A stretch of 64,000 bases of DNA from Pelagihabitans sp963760375 (GTDB lineage Bacteria; Bacteroidota; Bacteroidia; Flavobacteriales; Flavobacteriaceae): NCBI GenBank assembly GCA_963760375.1, contig CAVXCS010000005.1:372001-436000 (forward strand), written 5' to 3'. Positions 45,394 to 53,465 of the stretch are shown piece after piece. Below the pieces are notes generated by a model, which made no database searches, was not told where the DNA came from, and saw only the letters and a program-made list of their open reading frames with translations. Both the position numbers and the translations under genes were made by a program. Within the stretch, counting starts at the first letter, position 1. Each line of letters starts with the position of its first letter.

Positions 45394-45712
45394 CAGATCA
45401 GTTTAAGGTAACTATTTTTTCTGACTAATCCGTGGAGATAAGGTACAGTAATCGTGCCTAGCGCTTGAATAAAGTAGATTATTAATTTCATTTTTTCTAT
45501 GGGATGTAAGATATAAGGAGCATTGCTATCTGTATCGAGCACCTGGTTTCAGTATCAAGAAAGACCGCCATGTTGTGGTGCGTATTAGTTGATTGGGGGT
45601 TAGCGGAATGGATAAGGTAAGTGCGATAGAGGAAGTCCGTCCTTCCAACCTCTTTCTTCCCACTTCGCACCTCTTCCTTCGCACCTCCTACTTCGTATCT
45701 ATCACCTTGTCC
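45394..45712. other. Intergenic region upstream of the cyclase gene, with a short repeat
   Basis: 319 bases between the cyclase start and the alkB-like stop (both minus strand). Apart from the 14-bp repeat at 45649-45704, I see neither a gene nor a clear promoter. A short + frame crossing the region is repeat-derived and not credible. Confidence 0.5.
45649..45704 (+). repeat. Degenerate 14-bp tandem repeat, pyrimidine-rich
   Basis: Two nearly identical units (CTTCGCACCTCTTC at 45663 and CTTCGCACCTCCTA at 45677) are followed by a decayed unit (CTTCGTATCTATCA at 45691) and preceded by a weaker one at 45649. It is intergenic and lies just after the 3' end of the alkB-like gene. Confidence 0.7.
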
Positions 45713-46312
45713 CTAAGGAATCACCCGAAAGGTCAAGTTGATCCGGGGCGCAACCGGTTTGGCGGTCTTCGCAATCTGGTGCAACCAGTGGTGCTGGGTG
45801 CTGCCCTGCATGAGCAGCAGGCTGCCATGTGCCAGGGGAAGTTTGAGTTTCAGGCTGCGGTCGTGCCTGTGCTTTAAATGGAAAAACCGTTCCTGGCCCA
45901 AACTGATGGAAGCGATCACCGGATCGGTGCCCAATTCCTTTTCATCATCGGCATGCCATCCGTTGCTGTCCTGCCCGTCCCGGTACAAGTTTAACAGACA
46001 GCTGGTGAAGTGCACCTCGGTATGGGTTTCTATCAGCTCTTTTAATCGGAGGAGTTCCTTGGTGAATTCATGGGGGTACATGGTGATGCCCGAATATCTA
46101 TAAGGCTTGCCATTGGTGCCATAGAGCGCGGTCAAACGCGGTTGTGCGTATGTTTTTCCAAAAACCTTGATGTCGTCTTGTTGCCAGGGCACGGTTTCCC
46201 GGAACACCTTGAAAAATTGGTTCGCTACATCTATCGACAGAAATTCGGGAAAATAGCGGATATCGCTGTCCGGCAAATCGAAATGTTGAACGTCTGCAAA
46301 CAGCCTTGCCAT
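45713..46312 (-). CDS. alkB: AlkB-like 2-oxoglutarate/Fe(II)-dependent dioxygenase
   Basis: 199 residues, the size of ALKBH2-like bacterial proteins. Iron ligands are the His and Asp of NGWHADDEKELG and the later His of STQHHWLHQI; the 2-oxoglutarate-binding arginines are in RINLTFR. The family repairs alkylated bases (1-methyladenine, 3-methylcytosine) in DNA or RNA. Its ATG overlaps the stop codon of the upstream AraC regulator (TAATG), so the two genes are coupled, reminiscent of ada-alkB although the regulator here has no methyltransferase domain. Confidence 0.92.
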   Translation of the reverse strand: MARLFADVQHFDLPDSDIRYFPEFLSIDVANQFFKVFRETVPWQQDDIKVFGKTYAQPRLTALYGTNGKPYRYSGITMYPHEFTKELLRLKELIETHTEVHFTSCLLNLYRDGQDSNGWHADDEKELGTDPVIASISLGQERFFHLKHRHDRSLKLKLPLAHGSLLLMQGSTQHHWLHQIAKTAKPVAPRINLTFRVIP

Positions 46313-47181
46313 TATTGGAGTACGGTTTTCAGTTGGTTCCTATATTCTGAAGGGTTTTGGCCCGTAAAGGCCTTGAACGATTTGTTGAAATGGGAAAAAT
46401 TGTTGAACCCGCTCTCAAAACAGACTTCGGTGATGCTCAACGGTTGTTCCGCCAATAATTTCGAGGCGTGCACCAAACGGTATTCGTTCACGAACTGTAC
46501 AAAGGTCTTGTTCGTGATTTTCTTGAAATACCTGCAAAAGGAAGGGATGGTCATGCTCACCATGTCGGCGATGGTTTCCAGGGGTATTTCCTCCTTAAAA
46601 TTCGATTTCACGTAATTGAATACGATATTGATCCGATCGTTGTCCTTGACTTCGGCTTCCATCGAATAGCCGGTAGCGTTCAGTACCTTGAATTCCTGGG
46701 AATGGCCCAGTTCATTGAGTATGTTCAAGATCGACATCAAGCGCTGAAAATCGGTTTGGTATTCGAGGATCTCCATTTTTTCCCCTATTTTCCGCTTGGT
46801 ATTCCCCGTGAAGACGATACCTCCTTTGGCCTTGTGAAAGAGCGCTTGTATCTTGCTCATTTCCGGGATGTTGAAAAAATCGTTTCCGAGGAAGTCGGTC
46901 TTCATCTGCACCACGGTCTCGCTTTTATTACCGGTCAGTTTGTCGGTAAAACCACAGTGGGGCAAATCGCTCCCTATCAATATCAACTCCCCGTTGGTGA
47001 AATAGGAGACATGGCTGCCTACCTGGGTTTTCCCCGAACCTCCATTCACATAAACCAATTCAATTTCAGGGTGATAGTGCCAGATCGTATTTTTGTTCAT
47101 TCGTTCCTCATCGAACCGCTGATAGGTGAACGAATGGCCGAAATCGGGTTCAATGACCTCAAAAGTGGGTTTTAGCTTCAT
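46312..47181 (-). CDS. AraC family transcriptional regulator with cupin sensor domain
   Basis: About 289 residues from ATG 47181, which begins the conserved MKLKPTFEVIEPDFGHSF; an upstream in-frame ATG at 47271 would add 30 unconserved residues. The N-terminal cupin domain contains WHYHPEIELVYV. The C-terminal AraC-type double helix-turn-helix ends with SGFNNFSHFNKSFKAFTGQNPSEYR, a full signature. It is probably an effector-responsive activator. It is translationally coupled to the alkB-like gene downstream, and the small secreted protein gene is divergent. Confidence 0.92.
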   Translation of the reverse strand: MKLKPTFEVIEPDFGHSFTYQRFDEERMNKNTIWHYHPEIELVYVNGGSGKTQVGSHVSYFTNGELILIGSDLPHCGFTDKLTGNKSETVVQMKTDFLGNDFFNIPEMSKIQALFHKAKGGIVFTGNTKRKIGEKMEILEYQTDFQRLMSILNILNELGHSQEFKVLNATGYSMEAEVKDNDRINIVFNYVKSNFKEEIPLETIADMVSMTIPSFCRYFKKITNKTFVQFVNEYRLVHASKLLAEQPLSITEVCFESGFNNFSHFNKSFKAFTGQNPSEYRNQLKTVLQ

Positions 47182-47363
47182 CATGTCCTTAGTATTATAC
47201 CCCATTGTACTTTCAAAATTACAACCGTCAAATTGAGGGTTGCTGTGCAAAATTACCCATAATATGTTCAAAATTACCTCTTAACATAAAATTAACCCTT
47301 ACAATGGTTAAAATAACACAGATATTGGAAAATACAGCGGTGGTATACCGATTAGATCAGCGG

Positions 47364-47371
47364 TAGATTTG
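47364..47371 (+). promoter_or_regulatory. Candidate -7 promoter box of the small secreted protein gene
   Basis: TAGATTTG is an exact TAnnTTTG match 30 bases before the ATG at 47402. No TTG at -33 is apparent, so an activator may be needed. Confidence 0.45.
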
Positions 47372-47401
47372 TACTGTTATTAATTCTTAAAACCCATAGT
47401 C

Positions 47402-47983
47402 ATGAAAAATTATTTAAAATTGGTTACAGTAAGTACTTTATTGTTCTTTTCGTTGATCAGCGCCGCCAAAGAGCCAAAATTGGTCACTGATGTGGCTTCA
47501 AAGAGCATGGTTTTTGAATTGGAGACCCCATCAAAGGGAACCTCGATTCGATTGATCGACAGCGAGGGCAATATCATTTATGCTGAAAAAGTATTGGTGA
47601 GTGAAACCTTTGCCAAAAAATTTGACCTGAACAAACTCGCATACGGCAATTATTATCTGAAAGTGGACGATTCGGTAAAGGAAATTACCTATACCCTATT
47701 GTTGAACGCGGATGATGTGGCCGTGATCGATCGCGATGAAAACCACAAACCCGTTTTTGTTAGGGAAGGTGGCAAGTTGCTGATGAACCTTTTGAACTTG
47801 GAAGGCAATGCGGTTTCCTTGAGCGTGCTGGATAGTGAGAACAGGGTTCTTTTTAACCAAAACGTTGATGGGAGCACCGTCATCGAAAAGGCGTTCAATT
47901 TCGAGAACGCTTTGCAAGACAGCTATACCATCATGGTAAAAAATGGCAAGGACACTTTTTACGAGACCGTCGTTGTGGAATAG
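47402..47983 (+). CDS. Small secreted beta-rich protein of unknown function
   Basis: 193 residues with a signal peptide (MKNYLKLVTVSTLLFFSLIS is 1-20, cleavage near SAA). The mature protein looks like two repeats of a beta-sandwich of the kind found in T9SS type A tails and DUF3244: SIRLIDSEGNIIYAEKVL...FDLNKLAYGNYYLKV and SLSVLDSENRVLFNQNV...FENALQDSYTIMV. It ends FYETVVVE. The function is unknown. It is monocistronic, with its own promoter box and a strong terminator, and divergent from the AraC-alkB pair, which may regulate it. Confidence 0.82.
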   Translation: MKNYLKLVTVSTLLFFSLISAAKEPKLVTDVASKSMVFELETPSKGTSIRLIDSEGNIIYAEKVLVSETFAKKFDLNKLAYGNYYLKVDDSVKEITYTLLLNADDVAVIDRDENHKPVFVREGGKLLMNLLNLEGNAVSLSVLDSENRVLFNQNVDGSTVIEKAFNFENALQDSYTIMVKNGKDTFYETVVVE

Positions 47984-48012
47984 AAGTTAGTTGTGTAGTG
48001 AGGTTAATTGGA

Positions 48013-48044
48013 GACCCCTGGGCGATTGTCCGGGGGTCTTTTTT
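48013..48044 (+). terminator. Terminator of the small secreted protein gene
   Basis: GACCCCTGG and CCGGGGGTC form a 9-bp stem (one G-T pair) around an 8-base loop, followed by six T. Confidence 0.85.
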
Positions 48045-48049
48045 CATAC

Positions 48050-48403
48050 CTATAGATAAACGTAGGCCCAATACATCAAGCCGAATTGCAACGGGATACG
48101 CAGTATCAGGATCCATTTGGGGATGCCGGCGGAAGCTTTTTCGCCAGACAGCATGTAAAAATGGACCAAAAGAAAAATGGCCAACATCGCGATGATGCCG
48201 TATAGGGCCGAGTTTTTAAGAAAAGGTACACATAGGCCAATGCCCAAGCCTATTTCGGCCACCCCGCTCCACAATACCAAGGCCTTGTGGTTGGGAAGAT
48301 AACGGGGCATGATGCGCAAATAAATGGCAGGTTTTATAAAATGCATGAGGCCCGCAACCATGTAAAGGGCGGCCATTACATATAGATGCCAGGGGCCATG
48401 CAT
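48050..48403 (-). CDS. DoxX family membrane protein
   Basis: 117 residues with four predicted membrane helices and the DoxX-like pattern (YMVAGLMHFIKPAIYLRIMP, then WSGVAEIGLGIGL). DoxX-like proteins have been linked to thiol stress and quinone chemistry, but the role of this short form is unknown. It lies 23 bases downstream of the MOSC gene on the same strand, so the two are probably co-transcribed. Confidence 0.87.
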   Translation of the reverse strand: MHGPWHLYVMAALYMVAGLMHFIKPAIYLRIMPRYLPNHKALVLWSGVAEIGLGIGLCVPFLKNSALYGIIAMLAIFLLVHFYMLSGEKASAGIPKWILILRIPLQFGLMYWAYVYL

Positions 48404-48426
48404 AGCTTTATTTTTTTGGTATTCGG

Positions 48427-49059
48427 TTAAAGGTACTTCTTAAGTTGTTCCCTTTTGTATTCGGGCAAGGCCATATTTTTCAATGCCATTTTCAACAGTT
48501 CCCGATCCTTTTCACGCCCAACGAGCAACTGAAAAACCTGTTTTACGGTAAGGGCATTGGGGGACTGCGCTGTCATCCGTACCCGATCACCTTTTTTTAC
48601 CGAGCCCTCTTCCAGTATACGGACATAGGTGCCGGGATGGCCATATTCGATAAACTGTTTCAGTATCGCCTGGTTTCCAAACCGAACCCCCAATTTATAG
48701 CAGGGTTCACGCGGCTGGGAAACCTGTACCAAGGCAGTGCCGATCGCATAGATATCGCCGATCCGCATCACCGATTCATCAAGCCCTGCAATGGTCAGGT
48801 TTTCTCCGAACATGCCCCAATTCCATGGCAGTTCGGGATACAACCCTTTCCAATAGGGATAATGGTCCGCAGAAAAAAGGTAGCAGGCCTTGTTGAGGCC
48901 ACCATGGTGCTTTCTGTCGATGATCGTGTCGGTCAAGACTTCGGTAGTTCCCAATAAAAGGGATTCGATAACGGGATATTTGAAGATTCCGGTTTGTTCT
49001 TCCTTGCCGTTCCATAAAAACGGGGTTGGCGTACCTTTGTTGGTGGCGATGATTTCCAT
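48427..49059 (-). CDS. MOSC domain protein (YiiM-like)
   Basis: 210 residues. The MOSC domain includes DRKHHGGLNKACYLF, the GMFGENLTI motif and the conserved cysteine in QPREPCYKLG that would hold sulfur or bind the molybdenum cofactor. The C-terminal helical tail resembles that of E. coli YiiM, which helps detoxify N-hydroxylated bases. A molybdenum-dependent oxidoreductase role is inferred. It is followed closely by the DoxX gene. Confidence 0.9.
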   Translation of the reverse strand: MEIIATNKGTPTPFLWNGKEEQTGIFKYPVIESLLLGTTEVLTDTIIDRKHHGGLNKACYLFSADHYPYWKGLYPELPWNWGMFGENLTIAGLDESVMRIGDIYAIGTALVQVSQPREPCYKLGVRFGNQAILKQFIEYGHPGTYVRILEEGSVKKGDRVRMTAQSPNALTVKQVFQLLVGREKDRELLKMALKNMALPEYKREQLKKYL

Positions 49060-49184
49060 GCCCTAAATATAGGAAACCAAATCGTACGAATGATGTTGGG
49101 AAATAGAACAAATATTCCGGGCATTGGAAGGTAAAACTGACTTGAATACCCATATTACACCCCCTAGTGGTCTGGGAGCAGTGC

Positions 49185-49592
49185 TTACTCGATGATGTAG
49201 ATTTCCTTCTCGATTTCAGATTTAAACTCCGTCACCTGAAAATAAAGGGTTTCCTCCCCAATGTTCTGTACATCGAACATATAGGCCTTCCCTTCATATT
49301 CACGATATTGGGAGTCCCCTTTTTTTATTCTGATCAAACTGATGCTGCCGTCGTCTGACCTTGTGATGACCAATCCGTCGGTCCTGGCCACCCAACAATA
49401 ATCCATGTTGATTTCTCGAAAGGGAAGCCGTTCATCAGGGAAAAGCTCTATTTCCCATAGCCGTACGTTTGCATCCTCGAACAATAGTTTTTGGCCCGTG
49501 GCATGACCAAATTTCCGGTCTTTTAATTCCTTGAGTTTTGAGGGTTCCCAAGTTTCAAAATTTCCAACGGCGTTTATTTCTATAAAATCCAT
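49185..49592 (-). CDS. Cupin-fold protein, copy A of a duplicated regulator/cupin module
   Basis: 135-residue cupin-like protein without signal peptide. Conserved stretches QKLLFEDANVRLWE, LFPDERLPFR, ARTDGLV and NIGEETLYF are shared with the protein at 51345-51767, so these are paralogs. The usual cupin metal-binding histidines are absent, which suggests ligand binding rather than metal catalysis. It lies downstream of a membrane AraC-type regulator on the same strand, and a 23-bp palindrome stands between the two genes. Confidence 0.82.
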   Translation of the reverse strand: MDFIEINAVGNFETWEPSKLKELKDRKFGHATGQKLLFEDANVRLWEIELFPDERLPFREINMDYCWVARTDGLVITRSDDGSISLIRIKKGDSQYREYEGKAYMFDVQNIGEETLYFQVTEFKSEIEKEIYIIE

Positions 49593-49987
49593 AGGTTAAG
49601 TTTTAATAATTCACTCAATATTTTAAAGACCACGACCTTGATTGCACGTTGTTCATTACATTTCCATTCGGGATATCAAACAACGGTCAAGGGGGGAGCT
49701 TGCCCATCACTTTGCAATACATTTCGATCTTGATGAGTACTGTAGTAAAATCTTTTCACAGCATCAGGATAACCTTACAATAAAATTACAATAAATTAAC
49801 ATTGCAAAGTTTGGGAATTTGCTTCGTTCGGTGCAACAAAATTCCGATGGAAGTAGTTCTGATTTCCGAAATCAGAACACAATACGGCTTGGAATGCCCA
49901 TAATAAGGCGGTTTTAGCGCCACTCCCCAGTTTGGATGGAATGTCCTAACTTATGCTAGCGGATAAAAAAATGACCAAATGAACCAC
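49593..49987. other. Regulatory region between regulator A and cupin A
   Basis: 395 bases without a gene. It contains a perfect palindrome (49856-49878) and, downstream of it on the minus strand, AATTTTG in the position of a -7 box. About 75 bases around the palindrome can be aligned with the region upstream of module B (51990-52085). Confidence 0.7.
49856..49878. promoter_or_regulatory. Perfect palindrome upstream of cupin A (candidate operator)
   Basis: Arms GTTCTGATTTC (49856-49866) and GAAATCAGAAC (49868-49878) are exact reverse complements around one central base. On the minus strand it lies 12 bases before AATTTTG, so it covers the -33 region, where an activator or repressor would act. 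The same site with two mismatches occurs at 52039-52061. Confidence 0.8.
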
Positions 49988-51121
49988 TTACACCTTCTCC
50001 TTTTCCGCAAAATTGGCAGGGGTGGTTCCGGTCGATTTCCTAAAGGCGGCATAAAATGCACTCTTGCTATGAAAGCCCACTTCCTTGCCCAACCCTTCGA
50101 TACTCAAATGATTTAACTTATTATTATTTAGAAGGGATATGGCCTTTTTAACACGTAAGCCGTTCACGTAGGAATTGAAGTTTTGATTAAATACGGTATT
50201 GATGGCCACAGAGATGCGTTTGGGGTGCTCGTCCAATTTTTCTGCCAGTTCTATGATCGTTAGATCTTTTTTGGCAAAGCTTTCGTTCGACATCATAATG
50301 CCTTCTATTTTTTCGCTCAGCTTGTGCAGATCGCCAATAGCCATGTTCGAAGCCGAAGGTTCCGAATTTAAGGGTGCCGGAAGTGGAGCGAATTCCCTTG
50401 AATCGGAAAGATAGGTCAATACGTTGCGCTGCCTGATGCCGTGATAAAAAATCCAATAGATGGCAATTAGATCGAAGACCGAAAAGATGATCTTGAAATA
50501 GTAGTTATTGTGGGAGATAAAATAAAGGATATGGATGATTACCGAGGTAATCAGACTATAAATCAAAAAATATTTGGCCCATTTAAGTTCTTTTGATTCG
50601 ACCAACGAGAAGACGTTTTGCACTTCGATACGATGTTGGCGCAATAATCTTAAATTCCATAAACCGACGGCCCAGGCATAGAAAATACCCAGATAAGTAA
50701 AAACGAAAAGGTACCATCCGCTGGTAGCGATTTCCAATTTTTCGTCATAGGAAAGGAGGTAAACATAAAGTTGGGCCAGAAAGGATAAGACGCCTGGAAC
50801 CAATATCCAATATTTGGTTTTTTGGTTCGAAAAAAACGATACCTGCTGTGTATAGATAAAGAATAGAGGAAAAAGCAGCCATGAAAAATTAAAGGGCAGC
50901 AAATATAATTGGGGATACGATTTTTCCAGGTTTAGGCCCCCCGGAATGTAATACGCTAATTTTAAGGAGAACGCAAAAAGAAAAAGGCCTAAAAAAAAAC
51001 TGCTCCTCGAGCTTTTGGCATTGAGGATTAGGAGTATGATGCCGAGAACGATACCTTGGAGGAAACCAATGGTATCCAAAATCGATTGAAAGTTTAAGTT
51101 GGCCCAGAATTCTCCTAACAT
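49988..51121 (-). CDS. Membrane-anchored AraC-type regulator, copy A
   Basis: 377 residues. The first 230 residues hold about seven membrane helices (for example FLQGIVLGIILLILNA, YLLPFNFSWLLFPLFFIYTQQ). The C-terminal 110 residues are an AraC-type DNA-binding domain (LTIIELAEKLDEHPKRISVAI, GFHSKSAFYAAFRKSTGTTP). The whole protein aligns with the one at 52207-53340. The layout implies a sensor in the inner membrane that acts on DNA directly. It lies between module B and cupin A, all on the minus strand. Confidence 0.9.
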   Translation of the reverse strand: MLGEFWANLNFQSILDTIGFLQGIVLGIILLILNAKSSRSSFFLGLFLFAFSLKLAYYIPGGLNLEKSYPQLYLLPFNFSWLLFPLFFIYTQQVSFFSNQKTKYWILVPGVLSFLAQLYVYLLSYDEKLEIATSGWYLFVFTYLGIFYAWAVGLWNLRLLRQHRIEVQNVFSLVESKELKWAKYFLIYSLITSVIIHILYFISHNNYYFKIIFSVFDLIAIYWIFYHGIRQRNVLTYLSDSREFAPLPAPLNSEPSASNMAIGDLHKLSEKIEGIMMSNESFAKKDLTIIELAEKLDEHPKRISVAINTVFNQNFNSYVNGLRVKKAISLLNNNKLNHLSIEGLGKEVGFHSKSAFYAAFRKSTGTTPANFAEKEKV

Positions 51122-51234
51122 AAAAAGGTAAAGCGATTTTTATGGAAAGATAGCCATGTTTTTAAAAATAAAAAAAACCGCTCTACCGTTTTGTGTAAAC
51201 CGCAATGCCCCAACACTTAAATTAGGAATAAATC

Positions 51235-51265
51235 AAAAAACCGAGGTCATGACCTCGGTTTTTTT
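51235..51265. terminator. Bidirectional terminator between cupin B and regulator A
   Basis: CCGAGGTCA and TGACCTCGG (51241-51258) form a perfect 9-bp inverted repeat, with six A before and seven T after. It ends the module B transcript on the minus strand and separates the two modules. The rest of 51122-51344 shows only a weak minus -7 box (TATCTTTC) for regulator A. Confidence 0.85.
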
Positions 51266-51344
51266 CCTTTATCCTATCCAAGCAGATCCAATTTCTCAAC
51301 CGGCGCAGGGTGGGCATAAAGCGGGGGAACTATATAAAGATGCT

Positions 51345-51767
51345 TTATTTGCTGGGTTCAATGCTCAATGAATCGGTAATGCGATCCAATGTTTTAATTT
51401 CCATGATATTCAGGATGACGGTTTCATCGCCGATATTTTCCATGTCTTCCAATGGTTCTTTGGCCTCATGCTTAACGAATGCTATGTCGCCTTGCTTAAA
51501 GCGCAACAACTTCATTTCACCGCATCCACATCTCGAAAGGAGCAACCCATCGGTATAGGCGACCAGACTGTAGTCACCCCGTATCTTCCGAAAAGGAAGT
51601 CGCTCGTCCGGAAAAAGGATCACTTCCCAAATGCGCACATAATCGTTCTCCACAAGGAGTTTTTGACCCAAAGCGGCACTCGGTCCTTCTTTTTGCAATT
51701 CCCGCAACCTTAAGGGCGACCAGTTCGCAAAACAGCCGGTCGGATTGATTTCTACACTTTCCATCAT
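51345..51767 (-). CDS. Cupin-fold protein, copy B of a duplicated regulator/cupin module
   Basis: 140 residues, paralog of the protein at 49185-49592, with QKLLVENDYVRIWE, LFPDERLPFR, YTDGLLLSRCGCG and NIGDETVIL. The CGCG motif is specific to this copy. No signal peptide is present. Its ATG overlaps the stop codon of the 67-residue membrane protein (TAATG), so the two are coupled. A palindrome like that of module A lies upstream of the pair. Confidence 0.82.
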   Translation of the reverse strand: MMESVEINPTGCFANWSPLRLRELQKEGPSAALGQKLLVENDYVRIWEVILFPDERLPFRKIRGDYSLVAYTDGLLLSRCGCGEMKLLRFKQGDIAFVKHEAKEPLEDMENIGDETVILNIMEIKTLDRITDSLSIEPSK

Positions 51768-51970
51768 TATAATTTATGAGTCGCTTTGTTCCTGATTAAA
51801 ATAAAAATGGCATAGCCCGTAAAAAGAACCAATAAGGGCAATATCAAAAGATCATATCTGACCATGGGATACTGAACATAATCCATGGAATTTTGAAGAT
51901 CCAATTCCCATGCCGTAAATCCGGTCCAAAGCAATAGAAGAAAAAAGATGAGACTCTTGTTCGAATGCAT
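51767..51970 (-). CDS. Small two-helix membrane protein
   Basis: 67 residues with two hydrophobic segments (SLIFFLLLLWTGFTAWEL and LLILPLLVLFTGYAIFIL) and a basic tail. No family is recognised. The one-base stop/start overlap with cupin B and the conserved regulatory region upstream support it as a real gene. Module A has no equivalent, so it was lost there or gained here. It may place or inform the membrane regulator, but this is a guess. Confidence 0.7.
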   Translation of the reverse strand: MHSNKSLIFFLLLLWTGFTAWELDLQNSMDYVQYPMVRYDLLILPLLVLFTGYAIFILIRNKATHKL

Positions 51971-52038
51971 AACTTTTCCTTGTGTTGTTCAAATAACGTA
52001 TTACGGGTGGAATTGACAAAAATTAGGAGGTCAAAGCA

Positions 52039-52061
52039 GTTCTGATTTCTGAATTCAGGAC
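52039..52061. promoter_or_regulatory. Palindrome upstream of the small membrane protein/cupin B operon (candidate operator)
   Basis: GTTCTGATTTC (52039-52049), one base, then GAATTCAGGAC (52051-52061). The left arm is identical to that of the site at 49856 and the right arm has two changes. On the minus strand it is followed after 14 bases by AATTTTTG, close to a -7 box. The context resembles module A. Confidence 0.75.
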
Positions 52062-52206
52062 CAAATTCCGTTGAAATGCAACGATACAAGTGGGTTTCAT
52101 GGGTTCGAGTGGGTCTTGAACGGGTAAATTTGTCTAGGTCAGACTCTGGACTGTGCTTTTCAAATTTCCGATAAAACATGGCTGTCCTGTCGAGAGATCG
52201 GCAAGA

Positions 52207-53340
52207 TTATTCAGACAGCTCCTTAAATCGGGTAGGGGTGGTGCCAGTCTCCTTCTTGAAAGCGGTGTAGAAGGCACTCTTGCTTTTGAAACCGGACTCG
52301 GAACCGATACCTTCCATGCTCCAATTCGCTTCTTTTCGTTCTTTTAAAAGCCTTTCTGCTTTCTTGATGCGCAATTGGTTCACATAGGAGTTAAAGTTTT
52401 GTTTGCTTTGGCTATTGATGGTCTTGGAGATAAGCCTTGGATGTACTTTGATGCCTTCCGCCACATCCACAACGGTGAGATTGGGATTGGTAAAGCTTTC
52501 TGAAACGGCCATGTAATCTTCAATCTTGTCCATAAGTCCTTCAAGCCTTTCGCCATCCAAGGCCTGGGATTGTTTTTGGGCATCGGGTTTTTCGGAGGGG
52601 CTGTTGGAATTCCATTGATGGTTGATTACGGAGAGCACGTTGCGCTGTAAAATGCCGCGATAGGCTACCCAATAAAGGGCGATCAGGTCCATTACCGAAA
52701 AGACAGTATTGTCATCAAAAACATATTTCAAGAAACCATGGGCGAGCAGATGGCTGATAACCGATATCGCCAAAAGATAGACCAGAAAAATGCGGGCCCA
52801 TTGTAATTCCTTATAAGTGATATAGGAGTAAGTGTTCTGAACCTCGATTTTATGCCTGTAGAGCAACCTTAAATTCCAGATGGCAATGGCCCAAGAATAA
52901 TAATCGCCAAGGTCCCAGAAAAGAAATCTATGCCAGTTGCTTGCAGCAATGACCTGTTTGGTCTCGAAAGGAAGCCAAAAAATGACCAACTGCGCCAAAA
53001 CGGAAATGATGCCGGGAATGAGCAACCAATACTTGGTCTTTTCCCTGGAAAGCACCGATACTTGCTGGGTGTAAATAAAAAACAATGGAAAAAGAAGCCA
53101 TGCAAAATTGAAGGGCAGCAACAACAGTTTGGGATAACTTTCGACTATTGTGGGATTTTTGAAAATCCAATACACCAATTCGAGGGAGAAAAAGAATAAA
53201 AAAAAGCCCAGAAATATGGTGCTCCGATAGTTCCGTCTGTTCAAAATAATCAACACAATGCCCAAAGTGACGCCTTGTACCGAACCCAACGCATCCAATA
53301 TGACTTGGGTATCAAAATTAAAACCGACCATCGCGTTCAT
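52207..53340 (-). CDS. Membrane-anchored AraC-type regulator, copy B
   Basis: 377 residues, the same length and design as the protein at 49988-51121. It has about seven N-terminal membrane helices (including LLPFNFAWLLFPLFFIYTQQ) and a C-terminal AraC-type domain (LTVVDVAEGIKVHPRLISKT, GFKSKSAFYTAFKKETGTTP). It is divergent from the symporter/inositol oxygenase operon, with 125 bases between. It probably controls the module B operon and possibly that divergent operon. Confidence 0.9.
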   Translation of the reverse strand: MNAMVGFNFDTQVILDALGSVQGVTLGIVLIILNRRNYRSTIFLGFFLFFFSLELVYWIFKNPTIVESYPKLLLLPFNFAWLLFPLFFIYTQQVSVLSREKTKYWLLIPGIISVLAQLVIFWLPFETKQVIAASNWHRFLFWDLGDYYSWAIAIWNLRLLYRHKIEVQNTYSYITYKELQWARIFLVYLLAISVISHLLAHGFLKYVFDDNTVFSVMDLIALYWVAYRGILQRNVLSVINHQWNSNSPSEKPDAQKQSQALDGERLEGLMDKIEDYMAVSESFTNPNLTVVDVAEGIKVHPRLISKTINSQSKQNFNSYVNQLRIKKAERLLKERKEANWSMEGIGSESGFKSKSAFYTAFKKETGTTPTRFKELSE

Positions 53341-53404
53341 ATAGGCATCAAGATAGCAAGTTTTATATAATTTTTTTAGATATACGGTTGTATTTCACAA
53401 GAAG

Positions 53405-53436
53405 TTGTTCTTTGTTGAAGAATTGATTTATGTTTG
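53405..53436 (+). promoter_or_regulatory. Predicted promoter of the symporter/inositol oxygenase operon
   Basis: TTG (53405-53407), a 21-base spacer and TATGTTTG (53429-53436) match the Bacteroidota consensus TTG-N17-23-TAnnTTTG. The ATG follows 29 bases later. Confidence 0.65.
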
Positions 53437-53465
53437 ATTTTCTTTAATGCTTACATTTATCCGCA

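Noticed and set aside
46310..46314. Possible frameshift between the AraC and alkB-like genes because of the one-base overlap
   Set aside because: Both proteins are complete with their normal ends, so TAATG is simple translational coupling.
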